Under the pieces are notes generated by a model that did not search any database, was not told the origin of the DNA, and saw only the letters and a program-made list of their open reading frames with translations. From Ferrithrix thermotolerans DSM 19514 (GTDB lineage Bacteria > Actinomycetota > Acidimicrobiia > Acidimicrobiales > Ilumatobacteraceae): a stretch of DNA of 39,034 nucleotides. Of this stretch, positions 25,303 to 32,277 are shown in pieces (the stretch's first letter is position 1; each line of letters starts with the position of its first letter). Made by a program: the position numbers and the translations under genes. The DNA lies in contig CAMAWU010000007.1 of NCBI GenBank assembly GCA_945862025.1, positions 1 through 39,034 on the forward strand, read 5' to 3'.

Positions 25303-25641
25303 ATGGCTGATGGAATAATTACTTTGACTAGCGTAAACTTTGACGAGACTGTTAAAAGTTCTACAACTCCAATACTTGTTGATTTTTGGGCTGAGTGGTG
25401 TGGGCCGTGCAAAGCAATGAACCCTGTTCTTGCCGAAATTGCGAAAGAACAAGTTGGCAACGTAATTGTTGCCAAACTCAATGTAGATGAACATGGTGAA
25501 ATCGCACAACGATTCAACGTGATGAGTATCCCGACGATGATTTTATTCAAAGACGGTGAGATGCAAAAACAAGTAATCGGTGCCAAGGGCAAGTCCCAAC
25601 TACTCGCTTGGATTTCGGAATTTACTTCAATAAAGAATTAG
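25303..25641 (+). CDS. trxA: Thioredoxin
   Basis: 112 aa. WAEWCGPCKAMNP holds the active-site CGPC and is followed by the cis-Pro segment SIPTMILFKDG. Start ATG at 25303 (MADGII) with AAAGG 7 bases upstream; a frame to 25276 adds nine residues without support. Its 3' end overlaps the predicted start of the CwlM-like gene by 34 bp, as in a tight operon. Confidence 0.95.
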   Translation: MADGIITLTSVNFDETVKSSTTPILVDFWAEWCGPCKAMNPVLAEIAKEQVGNVIVAKLNVDEHGEIAQRFNVMSIPTMILFKDGEMQKQVIGAKGKSQLLAWISEFTSIKN

Positions 25642-26615
25642 TTCTCGGCGATGTTGTAGTCAAAGTCGGCGATCTGCAACGTCGGCTGCACGACGCGAAT
25701 TTGTTGGATCTCTCAAAGATTTGCGCGGGCACATTCTGTGAGCAGACTCAAACTGCAGTCAAGAAGTTTCAACGACAACGCGGTTTGCATGTTTCTGGAG
25801 TTTGTGACAATGCAACTTGGCTAACACTGGTTGAAGCATCCTTTGCGTTAGGCGACCGACTTATTTATCTAACTTCTCCCCTGCAGCAGGGCGACGATGT
25901 TGCCAGTCTCCAATATTTATTGTCACTTGCGGGTTTTGACTGTGGTCGGGTTGACGGCTTTTTTGGTCAAGAAACAGCCCTAGGGCTTAGTGACTTTCAA
26001 CGAAATTATGGACTTGTATCCGACGGGATTTGTGGACCCTTGACACGACAAGCGTTAAATCGTGCCGTTAGACATAGTGGCAATGGGCCTGGTTTTGGGG
26101 TGGTTAAACAACGCCATACTGCAGCCTCATATAACGACAATCTGTCTGAGTTTCGGGTGGTTCTGGGGCAATTTGGATCGATAGATATTTTGACCAAAGA
26201 ATTATTCGATCGACTGCAAGCCCAAGATACGAAAGTAGCCGTAATCATCGACGGCGATGCCCATCGGCATGCTGCATTTTCAAATGACTTCAATGCTGAC
26301 CTGTATCTCGGCATTGAACAGCGAGAAACTGAATTTTGTGAATTGGCTTATTATCACACCGAGGGGTTCCACTCGGTTACAGGTCATGTTTTTGCGACGC
26401 TTGCTGCTGAGCAAATCAAACTGTCCGCGCCGTGGTTTGCCCCGACTGTTAATGGCATGCGATTACAGGTTTTACGTGAAACCAAAATGCCTGCCGTGCT
26501 CTGTGGATTAGGGCCAGTAAAACGAGTATTTCCACATTGTGCAGTAATCGCCGATGACCTCGTAAACGCAATGGCCATATGGGTTAAAACTACATCAACG
26601 AAATTCAGGGGATAA
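25608..26615 (+). CDS. cwlM: CwlM-like protein: two peptidoglycan-binding domains plus dead amidase domain
   Basis: 335 aa, no signal peptide, so cytoplasmic. Two PG_binding_1-type modules occupy about residues 15-80 (VGDLQRRLHDANLL ... AVKKFQRQRGL) and 92-152 (QGDDVASLQYLLSLAGFDCGRVDGFFGQET). The rest (183-325) has the shape of an Amidase_3 domain, yet the zinc and catalytic residues are gone: no DPGHGG, NADLYLGIEQRE where SLHxN is expected, and MPAVLCGLGPV lacking the Glu. M. tuberculosis CwlM (Rv3915), also beside trxB2-trxC, is likewise a non-enzymatic activator of MurA controlled by PknB phosphorylation. The only in-frame start near the domain is TTG 25608, inside trxA; exact start uncertain. 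Role in controlling wall synthesis is inferred from synteny. Confidence 0.78.
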   Translation: MDFGIYFNKELVLGDVVVKVGDLQRRLHDANLLDLSKICAGTFCEQTQTAVKKFQRQRGLHVSGVCDNATWLTLVEASFALGDRLIYLTSPLQQGDDVASLQYLLSLAGFDCGRVDGFFGQETALGLSDFQRNYGLVSDGICGPLTRQALNRAVRHSGNGPGFGVVKQRHTAASYNDNLSEFRVVLGQFGSIDILTKELFDRLQAQDTKVAVIIDGDAHRHAAFSNDFNADLYLGIEQRETEFCELAYYHTEGFHSVTGHVFATLAAEQIKLSAPWFAPTVNGMRLQVLRETKMPAVLCGLGPVKRVFPHCAVIADDLVNAMAIWVKTTSTKFRG

Positions 26616-26624
26616 ATTTACTCC

Positions 26625-26655
26625 TTTTCCACAGAGTTATACACAAGGTGTGTAT
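26625..26655. promoter_or_regulatory. Paired DnaA boxes with palindrome between cwlM-like gene and parB
   Basis: TTTTCCACA (26625-26633) and TTATACACA (26637-26645) each differ from TTATCCACA at one base. The second lies in a perfect inverted repeat ATACACA-AGG-TGTGTAT (26639-26655). A T-run (26669-26675) and AT-rich DNA follow. The genes on both sides converge, so this is not a promoter for either. The 157 bp gap shows nothing else. Confidence 0.55.
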
Positions 26656-26772
26656 TCAGATAGATCTTTTTTTGTTGGTTTTCCCTATAAAAACGCGTTT
26701 CTTAGTGGTGCTGGCGCTACCGGCTGTTACCGACTCGCAACAAACCTGCTTTAAATAGGCGCAAAACCGCGA

Positions 26773-27735
26773 TTAATCGGTGCTTGGTGAGCCTTCAGTC
26801 ATCGCCCGATAAATGCGCTCTAGATCGTCATAGTTGGCAAACTCAACAGTTACCCGACCGCGACCAGACACCCCACTTATTTGCACATTTGTTGCTAAAT
26901 GCTCGCTAAGCAATTTTTGTAATTCGAGGATCCCAGGATCAGGCAACTTTTCAGATATTCCCTTTGTAGTACTTGTAGTACCTCTTTTGGTATCAACTAA
27001 TTTATTATTGTTACTGACTTTTCCGTTATTAGATCGCACTTCGTTTTCGGTTGCTCTAACAGTCCAACCTTCGGTCACACATTGGCTGGCAAGTTGCTGT
27101 TGGAGTTGTTTGTCGGTCACCCCAAGTAATGCTCGAGCATGGCCTCCAGAGAGTCTTCCGTCGGCTAAAAGTTGCTGAATCGATGGTGGAAGCAAAAGCA
27201 GTCGCAGTGAGTTAGTGATCACTGTGCGTGTTTTTCCTACTCGTTCACCAACCTGCTCGTGAGTCATTGAAAAGTCATCGAGTAACTGCTTGTACGCGGC
27301 TGCTTCTTCGAGCGGAGTTAAGTCTTGACGATGGAGGTTTTCGATTAGTGCTTGCTCAACTGATGAGACATCATTTGTTTCACGAATCAATGCCGGAATC
27401 ATTGTCAACCCAGCCCGTTGGGCTGCGCGCCACCGACGTTCACCAGCAATCAGTTCAAATGCAATACCAGTCTTTGGATCAGGTGCATTTAACGGCCTTA
27501 CAAGAATTGGTTGTAATACGCCCACTGCGCGAATTGACGCAGAAAGTTCGGCTAACGCATCTTCATCGAAATGAATTCGCGGTTGATTTGTGTTTGGGGT
27601 AATTGTTTTAACATCGATACTTCTCAGACCGACACCATCAACTGAATTATTACCGCCGTTGTAATTTTTTTCTCGTTCTCGACCAGGGATCAACCCTTCA
27701 AGTCCTTTACCCAGCCCTGTTGGACGTGCCACCAC
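26773..27735 (-). CDS. parB: Chromosome partitioning protein ParB
   Basis: 320 aa CTP-dependent DNA clamp that loads at parS and spreads. GLGKGLEGLIPG at the N-terminus contacts ParA; GERRWRAAQRAGL is the CTP-binding motif; IENLHRQDLTPLEEAAAYKQLL and the helix-turn-helix THEQVGERVGKTRTVITNSLRLL follow, with GRLSGGHARALLG. A low-complexity Asn/Lys linker leads to the C-terminal dimer domain. Start GTG at 27735, overlapping parA by 29 bp. Two parS sites lie 0.9 kb away. Confidence 0.95.
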   Translation of the reverse strand: MVARPTGLGKGLEGLIPGREREKNYNGGNNSVDGVGLRSIDVKTITPNTNQPRIHFDEDALAELSASIRAVGVLQPILVRPLNAPDPKTGIAFELIAGERRWRAAQRAGLTMIPALIRETNDVSSVEQALIENLHRQDLTPLEEAAAYKQLLDDFSMTHEQVGERVGKTRTVITNSLRLLLLPPSIQQLLADGRLSGGHARALLGVTDKQLQQQLASQCVTEGWTVRATENEVRSNNGKVSNNNKLVDTKRGTTSTTKGISEKLPDPGILELQKLLSEHLATNVQISGVSGRGRVTVEFANYDDLERIYRAMTEGSPSTD

Positions 27736-28549
27736 TAATCTCCTTTGCTATTTCTCGATATGCTTTCGCAGCACCTGAGGTCGGATCGAACACAGTTATT
27801 GGTTTTCCGTGTGATGGCGCTTCAGCAACACGAACTGACCTTGGTACAACTGCTTTGCATACTTTATCGCCGAAATGCTCACGAACTTCTCGAACGACAT
27901 CGTCAGACAGTGTCGTGTGGGTGTACATCACGCAGGCAATATGAGTTACTTCAAGAGTTGGATTGAGAACTTGACTAACTCGATCGACGCTTCTCAATAA
28001 TTGGCCAAGACCTTCTAAAGCGAAGTATTCGCACTGAATTGGTACAAATACCTCAGTTGCAGCTGTTAGCCCATTAACTGTAAGTAATCCCAAGGATGGC
28101 GGGCAATCCAGCAAAATATAGTCGTATTGGTCGATTATTGATTCAATAGCCTTTTTTAAGCGTTGTTCGCGGCCCATCTCGGAAACAAGTTCGATGTCTG
28201 CTCCCGCCAAATCTAAATTTGAAGGTGCAATAAATAAATTTTTGATCGCCGTTGGTTCGACGCAGTTCTCTAACTTCTCGTCTCGCAATAAGACATCATA
28301 AATTGTTGCATCAAGGTCTCGTGAGTTGACTCCAAGTCCAGTTGATGCGTTCCCTTGAGGGTCAAGATCGATGATCAAAACTCGATAGCCAAGTTCTGCC
28401 AGTGAGGCACCAACGGTAATTGTTGTAGTGGTCTTGCCTACCCCACCTTTTTGATTCGCAAATGCAATAACTCGCGGCAGTGGACGGCGCTCGTTGGTCT
28501 CTCCAGACTTACCAGAATTACTCGCTTGTTTAGCCGGCTTATTAGACAT
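27707..28549 (-). CDS. parA: Chromosome partitioning ATPase ParA
   Basis: 280 aa from the chosen ATG at 28549 (a GTG at 28567 adds six residues). Walker-type ATPase that drives origin segregation with ParB-parS. Deviant Walker A QKGGVGKTTTTI, Walker B YILLDCPPSLG and the DLDPQGNAS segment are complete. A Ser/Lys-rich N-terminal tail precedes the core. TATGCT at 28561-28556 ends 6 bases before the ATG, so a leaderless start is favoured. parS1 lies 62 bp upstream. Confidence 0.94.
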   Translation of the reverse strand: MSNKPAKQASNSGKSGETNERRPLPRVIAFANQKGGVGKTTTTITVGASLAELGYRVLIIDLDPQGNASTGLGVNSRDLDATIYDVLLRDEKLENCVEPTAIKNLFIAPSNLDLAGADIELVSEMGREQRLKKAIESIIDQYDYILLDCPPSLGLLTVNGLTAATEVFVPIQCEYFALEGLGQLLRSVDRVSQVLNPTLEVTHIACVMYTHTTLSDDVVREVREHFGDKVCKAVVPRSVRVAEAPSHGKPITVFDPTSGAAKAYREIAKEISGGTSNRAG

Positions 28550-28555
28550 GTTCCA

Positions 28556-28561
28556 AGCATA
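28556..28561 (-). promoter_or_regulatory. -10 hexamer for leaderless parA
   Basis: TATGCT on the minus strand, spacer TGGAAC, then ATG 28549. This supports the ATG over the upstream GTG as the parA start. Confidence 0.45.
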
Positions 28562-28610
28562 ATTCACCGAATCTCTCTACTGACGGATAGTCAAAATACC
28601 TTGATTTAGA

Positions 28611-28626
28611 TGTTTCACGTGAAACA
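28611..28626. promoter_or_regulatory. parS site 1
   Basis: TGTTTCACGTGAAACA, a perfect 16-bp parS palindrome, in the gap between rsmG and parA. ParB loads here to build the partition complex near the origin. Confidence 0.97.
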
Positions 28627-28633
28627 AACAGGC

Positions 28634-29254
28634 TTAACTTGCCGTAAATTCGCCATTTTTAGGGCCCGAATGTTTCACGTGAAACATTGCCACTGCCCCA
28701 AATCGCACTGGGCCTTCAAGTCCTAGTGCTAATACTTGCTGGGTATTCCAACGGGAGGAACTATCCGGCGGCGGCTCACTGACAATGATTACTCCACCAG
28801 GTTTAACCAAGTCGCGCGACAGATTAAGAGTTTTAATTGGGGGTCCCAACCCTCTGCTCATTGCAACATCAAAGTGTTTCGCCCAAGCGGAGTTGTTTGT
28901 CATCTCGTTTATTTCGGCACATTGGACCGTTACACGATCTGCAATATCAAGAGCATGGATTGCTCGAACCAGGGTGTCGGTTCGGCCAACACGGCGGTCA
29001 ACTAATACAAGATGTAATTGCGGGCAAAATAAAGCGACAATTAAACCTGGAACGCCGGCGCCACTTCCTAGGTCGACGGCTATACGAGCAGATTCAGGAA
29101 TCGCGTCAGCGAACCATTTAGAATGGGCGATGATTTCGCTAACCGGAACATTAGTTAAAGCGCCAGTTCTTTGTGCTTCTCGCAGAATTCTTTCAAGAAC
29201 GCGAGTCTTTGAATCATCAAACGAACCGTAGTTTGGCATCAAAGGCAAAGTCAT
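28634..29254 (-). CDS. rsmG: 16S rRNA (guanine-527 N7) methyltransferase
   Basis: 206 aa. Methylates G527 of 16S rRNA with SAM. AVDLGSGAGVPGLIVAL is the SAM-binding motif I, VDRRVGRTDTLVRAI the acidic-loop region, and MSRGLGPPIKTL with VKPGGVIIVSEPP complete the fold. Near the C-terminus MFHVKH is encoded by parS site 2, a DNA constraint read through as protein. TAGTTT (29266-29261) with a 6-base spacer to ATG 29254 suggests its own leaderless mRNA. Lies between jag and parA as in many bacteria. Confidence 0.92.
   Translation of the reverse strand: MTLPLMPNYGSFDDSKTRVLERILREAQRTGALTNVPVSEIIAHSKWFADAIPESARIAVDLGSGAGVPGLIVALFCPQLHLVLVDRRVGRTDTLVRAIHALDIADRVTVQCAEINEMTNNSAWAKHFDVAMSRGLGPPIKTLNLSRDLVKPGGVIIVSEPPPDSSSRWNTQQVLALGLEGPVRFGAVAMFHVKHSGPKNGEFTAS
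28671..28686. promoter_or_regulatory. parS site 2, inside rsmG
   Basis: A second perfect TGTTTCACGTGAAACA, exactly 60 bp from site 1, within the rsmG coding sequence where it encodes FHVKH. It is conserved as DNA despite being coding. Confidence 0.97.
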
Positions 29255-29260
29255 ACCCTG

Positions 29261-29266
29261 AAACTA
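29261..29266 (-). promoter_or_regulatory. -10 hexamer for leaderless rsmG
   Basis: TAGTTT on the minus strand followed by CAGGGT and ATG 29254. It implies that rsmG has its own promoter rather than only readthrough from jag. Confidence 0.45.
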
Positions 29267-29285
29267 CCGAATCTTTGATAACTTA

Positions 29286-29329
29286 ACTAGCTGACTAGTT
29301 AACTAGCCAGTTAGTTAGCTAGCTAGCTA
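29286..29329. repeat. CTAG-rich imperfect octamer tract
   Basis: Five to six imperfect 8-bp units (ACTAGCTG, ACTAGTTA, ACTAGCCA, GTTAGTTA, GCTAGCTA, GCTAA) run in tandem. CTAG occurs at 29287, 29295, 29303, 29319 and 29323, and is scarce in most bacterial genomes. Because CTAG contains TAG on both strands and the period is 8, stop codons fall in all six frames. It fills the gap between jag and rsmG. Confidence 0.8.
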
Positions 29330-29358
29330 AAAGTTTTTAAACCTCAGCGGTTGATTAA

Positions 29359-30264
29359 TTATGCCTCAGACAATTCGTCTGAGTCATCGTTTTCTGTTGA
29401 ATCATCCAGTGAGCTTTCAAGGGTCGAGGCAAGTGCCACAACAACTCGACGAAACGGATCGGTTCCTTCTGAACGAGTTGAAATGCCTTCGGCTTCAACA
29501 AGTGCATCGTGAACAATCTTGCGGTCAGCCGAATTCATTGGCTCTAATGCCCTGGCTTGGCCAGACGATTTAACATCGGCGGCAACTTTAAGCGCAAATC
29601 GGCTGAGTGCTTCGCGTCGTTTCTCGCGATATCCAGCCACATCGACCCTGAGTCGTGTTTCATGATCGCCAAGTCTGCGTTGGCTGACTACTCGTGTTAA
29701 GTCTTGAAGTGCTAGCAGAGTTGCACCCTTTGTGCCAACCAAGAAATTAAGGTCGTCACCCAGCACATCAATATCGATATTTTCGCCTTCAACTTTTGTT
29801 GATACCGAACCTTGCAAGCCCGCAGCGTTAACTAGTCCTTGCAAAAAAGTAGTTGCAGCCTCACCTACAGTGGTCGGATCAACTGGTGGGAGATCTGCCC
29901 GAGGTGTGCGTTCGCGAGGTGTTTCATTTCGACTTGGTCGCTCGGTGCGTGGCTTTCGCGGACCACGGTCAGGCCTTGAACTGCGCTCAGGACGGTCGGT
30001 TCGCTCAGTGCTTTGCTGACGAGGACGAGGAGTTCGTTCAGTGGTTGGCTTACCGCGCCGATCGCGACGGTCAGCTTTAGCGCGAACTGAGTTTGGTTTG
30101 ATTCGGGCGCGAACTCGAGCCTCGCCTCGGGTTCGACCAAAAAGACCTGCTTTTGGTTCCTCGACTACTTCGAATTCTGCGTCTACGTCGTCGACTCCTA
30201 AACGGTCAAGTGCCAATGCTTTTGCGTCTTCAATTGATTCTGCTGTTATTTCTACCCATTCCAT
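29359..30264 (-). CDS. jag: Jag/KhpB RNA-binding protein
   Basis: 301 aa, cytoplasmic. Order: Jag_N domain (1-50; WVEITAESIEDAKALALDRLGV, AGLFGRTRGEARVRAR), a long Arg/Pro/Glu-rich disordered linker (about 55-125), KH domain (GENIDIDVLGDDLNFLVGTKGATLLALQDL) and R3H domain (NSADRKIVHDAL). The GTKG loop is the KH nucleotide-binding loop. Homologues (KhpB/EloR) bind RNA and affect cell elongation and division. GAAAGGA precedes the ATG. Follows yidC, as in most bacteria. Confidence 0.93.
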   Translation of the reverse strand: MEWVEITAESIEDAKALALDRLGVDDVDAEFEVVEEPKAGLFGRTRGEARVRARIKPNSVRAKADRRDRRGKPTTERTPRPRQQSTERTDRPERSSRPDRGPRKPRTERPSRNETPRERTPRADLPPVDPTTVGEAATTFLQGLVNAAGLQGSVSTKVEGENIDIDVLGDDLNFLVGTKGATLLALQDLTRVVSQRRLGDHETRLRVDVAGYREKRREALSRFALKVAADVKSSGQARALEPMNSADRKIVHDALVEAEGISTRSEGTDPFRRVVVALASTLESSLDDSTENDDSDELSEA

Positions 30265-30303
30265 GATTCAATTTCCTTTCGGTTGTTTTCTAGAACTTGT
30301 GAA

Positions 30304-31290
30304 TTATTCGTTTGGTTTGTTTTTTCTTTGGATAAAACTGCTGCGGTTTTTGCCAGGTGGTTGTGGTCGACGGCGAGTTGGTGCAATCGAACTATTTTTT
30401 GGTGGCGTAACTCGCTTGCTAATAAATTTCTGGGGTTGATTGTTGTTCGTATCTTTTTTCGATTTATTTTTTTTGTCATCACTAGATGAAGCAGTCTTCA
30501 TTTCTCTGGCAGATGCACTTGCCGCTTGAGCTTGTTTGCCGAGGCTGTCATCTTTTTTGTAAAAGCGCTGAGTGATGTATTGCTGCTGAACAATTCGAAT
30601 AATTGCTTGCATCATGTAATAAACAATCAACGCAGTTGGCAGCCAAATTTGAAACACTGCAAAGGCAACAGGCATGTATTGCATCAACTTTGCCTGACTT
30701 GCCGACATCGAAGGGCTAACCGTACGAGAGGCAATCATCCGTTGTTGAACTAGATATAAACCGGCCAAAAGCACCACTAAAAAGGCATAAACGAGTCCAG
30801 AGGCAAAATTTTCCTGAATTGCACGGATCGGTGTTTTCGACAAATCAATGCCAAACGAGAGCATTTCGGTTTTACCCACAAGTGACTTGTAGATCGCCGA
30901 AGATTTGTCCAAATATTTTGGTGAGAACGTCCCATCTTTTGATGACCGATTATTCAGTCCTTGAATTGCCCGAAACATAATAATGAACACCGGCATCTGT
31001 GCGAGCAATGGAAGGCACGAGGCCAACGGATTAACTTTATGCTCTTGATACAGCTTCATCATCGCTTCATTTAGTTTTTGTCGCTCGCCTTTGAATTGCT
31101 GTTGCAACCGTTTCATTTCTGGTTGCAGTCGTTGCATTTCGAGCATGCCTTTTGTGCTCTTAAGAGTCAGGGGAGTGATAAGAAGCATCACCGCAACCGC
31201 AACCATTGCAATCGCAAATGAGTAGTTCGGTATCCAACTATAAAAAATTGCAATTAACCAAGAAGCCGCACCGAAAAAATTGTCAAACAT
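30304..31290 (-). CDS. yidC: Membrane protein insertase YidC
   Basis: 328 aa integral membrane protein that inserts and folds membrane proteins with or without SecYEG. Core helices are at about 8-40, 88-110, 172-193, 213-240. [51 protein letters not shown] is the cytoplasmic coiled hairpin and Arg/hydrophilic groove region. The C-terminal tail (from about 245) is long, Lys/Arg/Ser-rich and likely ribosome-binding. No large periplasmic domain, the usual plan of Gram-positive YidC. Overlaps the yidD end by 8 bp. Confidence 0.95.
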   Translation of the reverse strand: MFDNFFGAASWLIAIFYSWIPNYSFAIAMVAVAVMLLITPLTLKSTKGMLEMQRLQPEMKRLQQQFKGERQKLNEAMMKLYQEHKVNPLASCLPLLAQMPVFIIMFRAIQGLNNRSSKDGTFSPKYLDKSSAIYKSLVGKTEMLSFGIDLSKTPIRAIQENFASGLVYAFLVVLLAGLYLVQQRMIASRTVSPSMSASQAKLMQYMPVAFAVFQIWLPTALIVYYMMQAIIRIVQQQYITQRFYKKDDSLGKQAQAASASAREMKTASSSDDKKNKSKKDTNNNQPQKFISKRVTPPKNSSIAPTRRRPQPPGKNRSSFIQRKNKPNE

Positions 31291-31546
31291 TATGGTGATT
31301 CACTTTCGTTGTATGAATTAAGCCGTGATTGGTACAGATTTCTGGAACCGGGTCATATCCGCTTGGTCCAAATGGACGACAGCGAACTAGGCGACGGATA
31401 GTGAGTAAACCACCACGCAGGGTACCGTGACCAGTAACCGCCTCTATCGCATAGTTCGAACAACTTGGATAAAAACGACATGGGGATAAACGATAGGCAA
31501 ACGCTTTTTGGTAAAAATCGATGGATTTAAGAAGAAAATTGCTCAT
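31283..31546 (-). CDS. yidD: Membrane insertion factor YidD
   Basis: 87 aa. [57 protein letters not shown] is the full YidD signature, with CxxxPSCSxY and RCxPFxxGGxDPVP. Assists membrane protein insertion at the inner face of the membrane. Eight bp after rnpA and overlapping yidC, a tight operon. Confidence 0.95.
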   Translation of the reverse strand: MSNFLLKSIDFYQKAFAYRLSPCRFYPSCSNYAIEAVTGHGTLRGGLLTIRRLVRCRPFGPSGYDPVPEICTNHGLIHTTKVNHHNV

Positions 31547-31554
31547 TTTATTGA

Positions 31555-31908
31555 TTATTTCGTGGTTTTTTCGATTTTAAGGGCACATCGCTCGAGCAAT
31601 CTGTCGACATTATGGCTTAAATCAGCATAAGAAAGACTAGTAACCCCTGAAAAAGCACCAATTAGATACCAACCAGGTGAAAATGACTCAGTTGTCGTGC
31701 TTTTGACCCTGAATATCTCGCGCAATCGCCTTTTTAGTAGGTTTCGTTCAACCGCGCCACCAACTTGACGACCCAAAGCATAAGCAATCGATGGTTGGGC
31801 ATGAGTCTTGTCGATAATCATGCTGCACCAAAGGGAGCCCGAACGAACATATGTTCCGTCTTTTTGAAGTCGTTGAAAAATCTGTCGCGTCTGAATGCGA
31901 CTGATCAA
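31555..31908 (-). CDS. rnpA: Ribonuclease P protein component
   Basis: 117 aa. Partner of the RNase P RNA in 5' tRNA maturation. [22 protein letters not shown] is the RNR motif that contacts the RNA. The start is TTG at 31908, the only candidate; it overlaps the rpmH stop as TTGA, so the two genes are coupled. Confidence 0.94.
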   Translation of the reverse strand: MISRIQTRQIFQRLQKDGTYVRSGSLWCSMIIDKTHAQPSIAYALGRQVGGAVERNLLKRRLREIFRVKSTTTESFSPGWYLIGAFSGVTSLSYADLSHNVDRLLERCALKIEKTTK

Positions 31909-32039
31909 GCAGAGAGCCGGTAACGGCCCTTTGCCCGACGAGATTTAAGCACGGCCCGGCCGGCTCGAGTGCTCATACGGTTGCGGAACCCGTGTTTGCG
32001 GGACCTACGGCGATTATTTGGTTGAAAGGTGCGTTTCAC
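31905..32039 (-). CDS. rpmH: 50S ribosomal protein L34
   Basis: 44 aa. Read on the minus strand from GTG 32039 it gives [20 protein letters not shown], then [20 protein letters not shown] and a short end, the invariant L34 sequence. AGGAG lies 6 bases before the GTG. Its TGA stop overlaps the rnpA TTG. First gene of rpmH-rnpA-yidD-yidC-jag, divergent from dnaA, the classic origin arrangement. Confidence 0.97.
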   Translation of the reverse strand: MKRTFQPNNRRRSRKHGFRNRMSTRAGRAVLKSRRAKGRYRLSA

Positions 32040-32076
32040 GCACTGCTCCTGACGTCAAGAAAAATTTATCTTCCTA

Positions 32077-32105
32077 AGGTTAGGGGCAAAAATACGAGAG
32101 GGCAA
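32077..32105 (-). promoter_or_regulatory. Candidate rpmH operon promoter
   Basis: On the minus strand TTGCCC (32105-32100) and TAACCT (32082-32077) are 17 bp apart, upstream of the rpmH AGGAG. Confidence 0.5.
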
Positions 32106-32137
32106 CACCATAACTAGATTCCTTGGTTTTTTTAGTC

Positions 32138-32193
32138 TGTGGAAAACCTGCTAACTTTTCACTCCCGATTGAGATTTTTGAAAACTGTCCACA
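32138..32193. promoter_or_regulatory. DnaA-box-like sites in the dnaA promoter region
   Basis: TGTGGAAAA (32138-32146, inverse of TTTTCCACA) and CTGTCCACA (32185-32193) each differ by one base from a DnaA box (TTATCCACA or the actinobacterial TTGTCCACA). They lie between the rpmH and dnaA promoters, where DnaA autoregulation would act. Confidence 0.5.
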
Positions 32194-32222
32194 GGGGTGG
32201 ATTGTTTTGAAACCTAAACCGG

Positions 32223-32251
32223 TTGACAAAGATTGATAAACGAAAAACGAT
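32223..32251 (+). promoter_or_regulatory. Candidate dnaA promoter
   Basis: A consensus -35 TTGACA (32223-32228) and, 17 bp on, a weak -10 AACGAT (32246-32251), 26 bp before the dnaA ATG. Confidence 0.4.
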
Positions 32252-32277
32252 TAATGAGACAAGAACGGTAATGACTA

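Noticed and set aside
26639-26680. Rho-independent terminator between cwlM-like gene and parB
   Set aside because: The palindrome and the T-run are separated by more than ten bases, so the usual stem-plus-T-run form is not met. DnaA-box content explains the sequence better.
32033-32040. GTTTCACG at the start of rpmH resembling half a parS
   Set aside because: The other half of the palindrome is absent (GTTTCACGCA), and the bases are fixed by the conserved L34 start.
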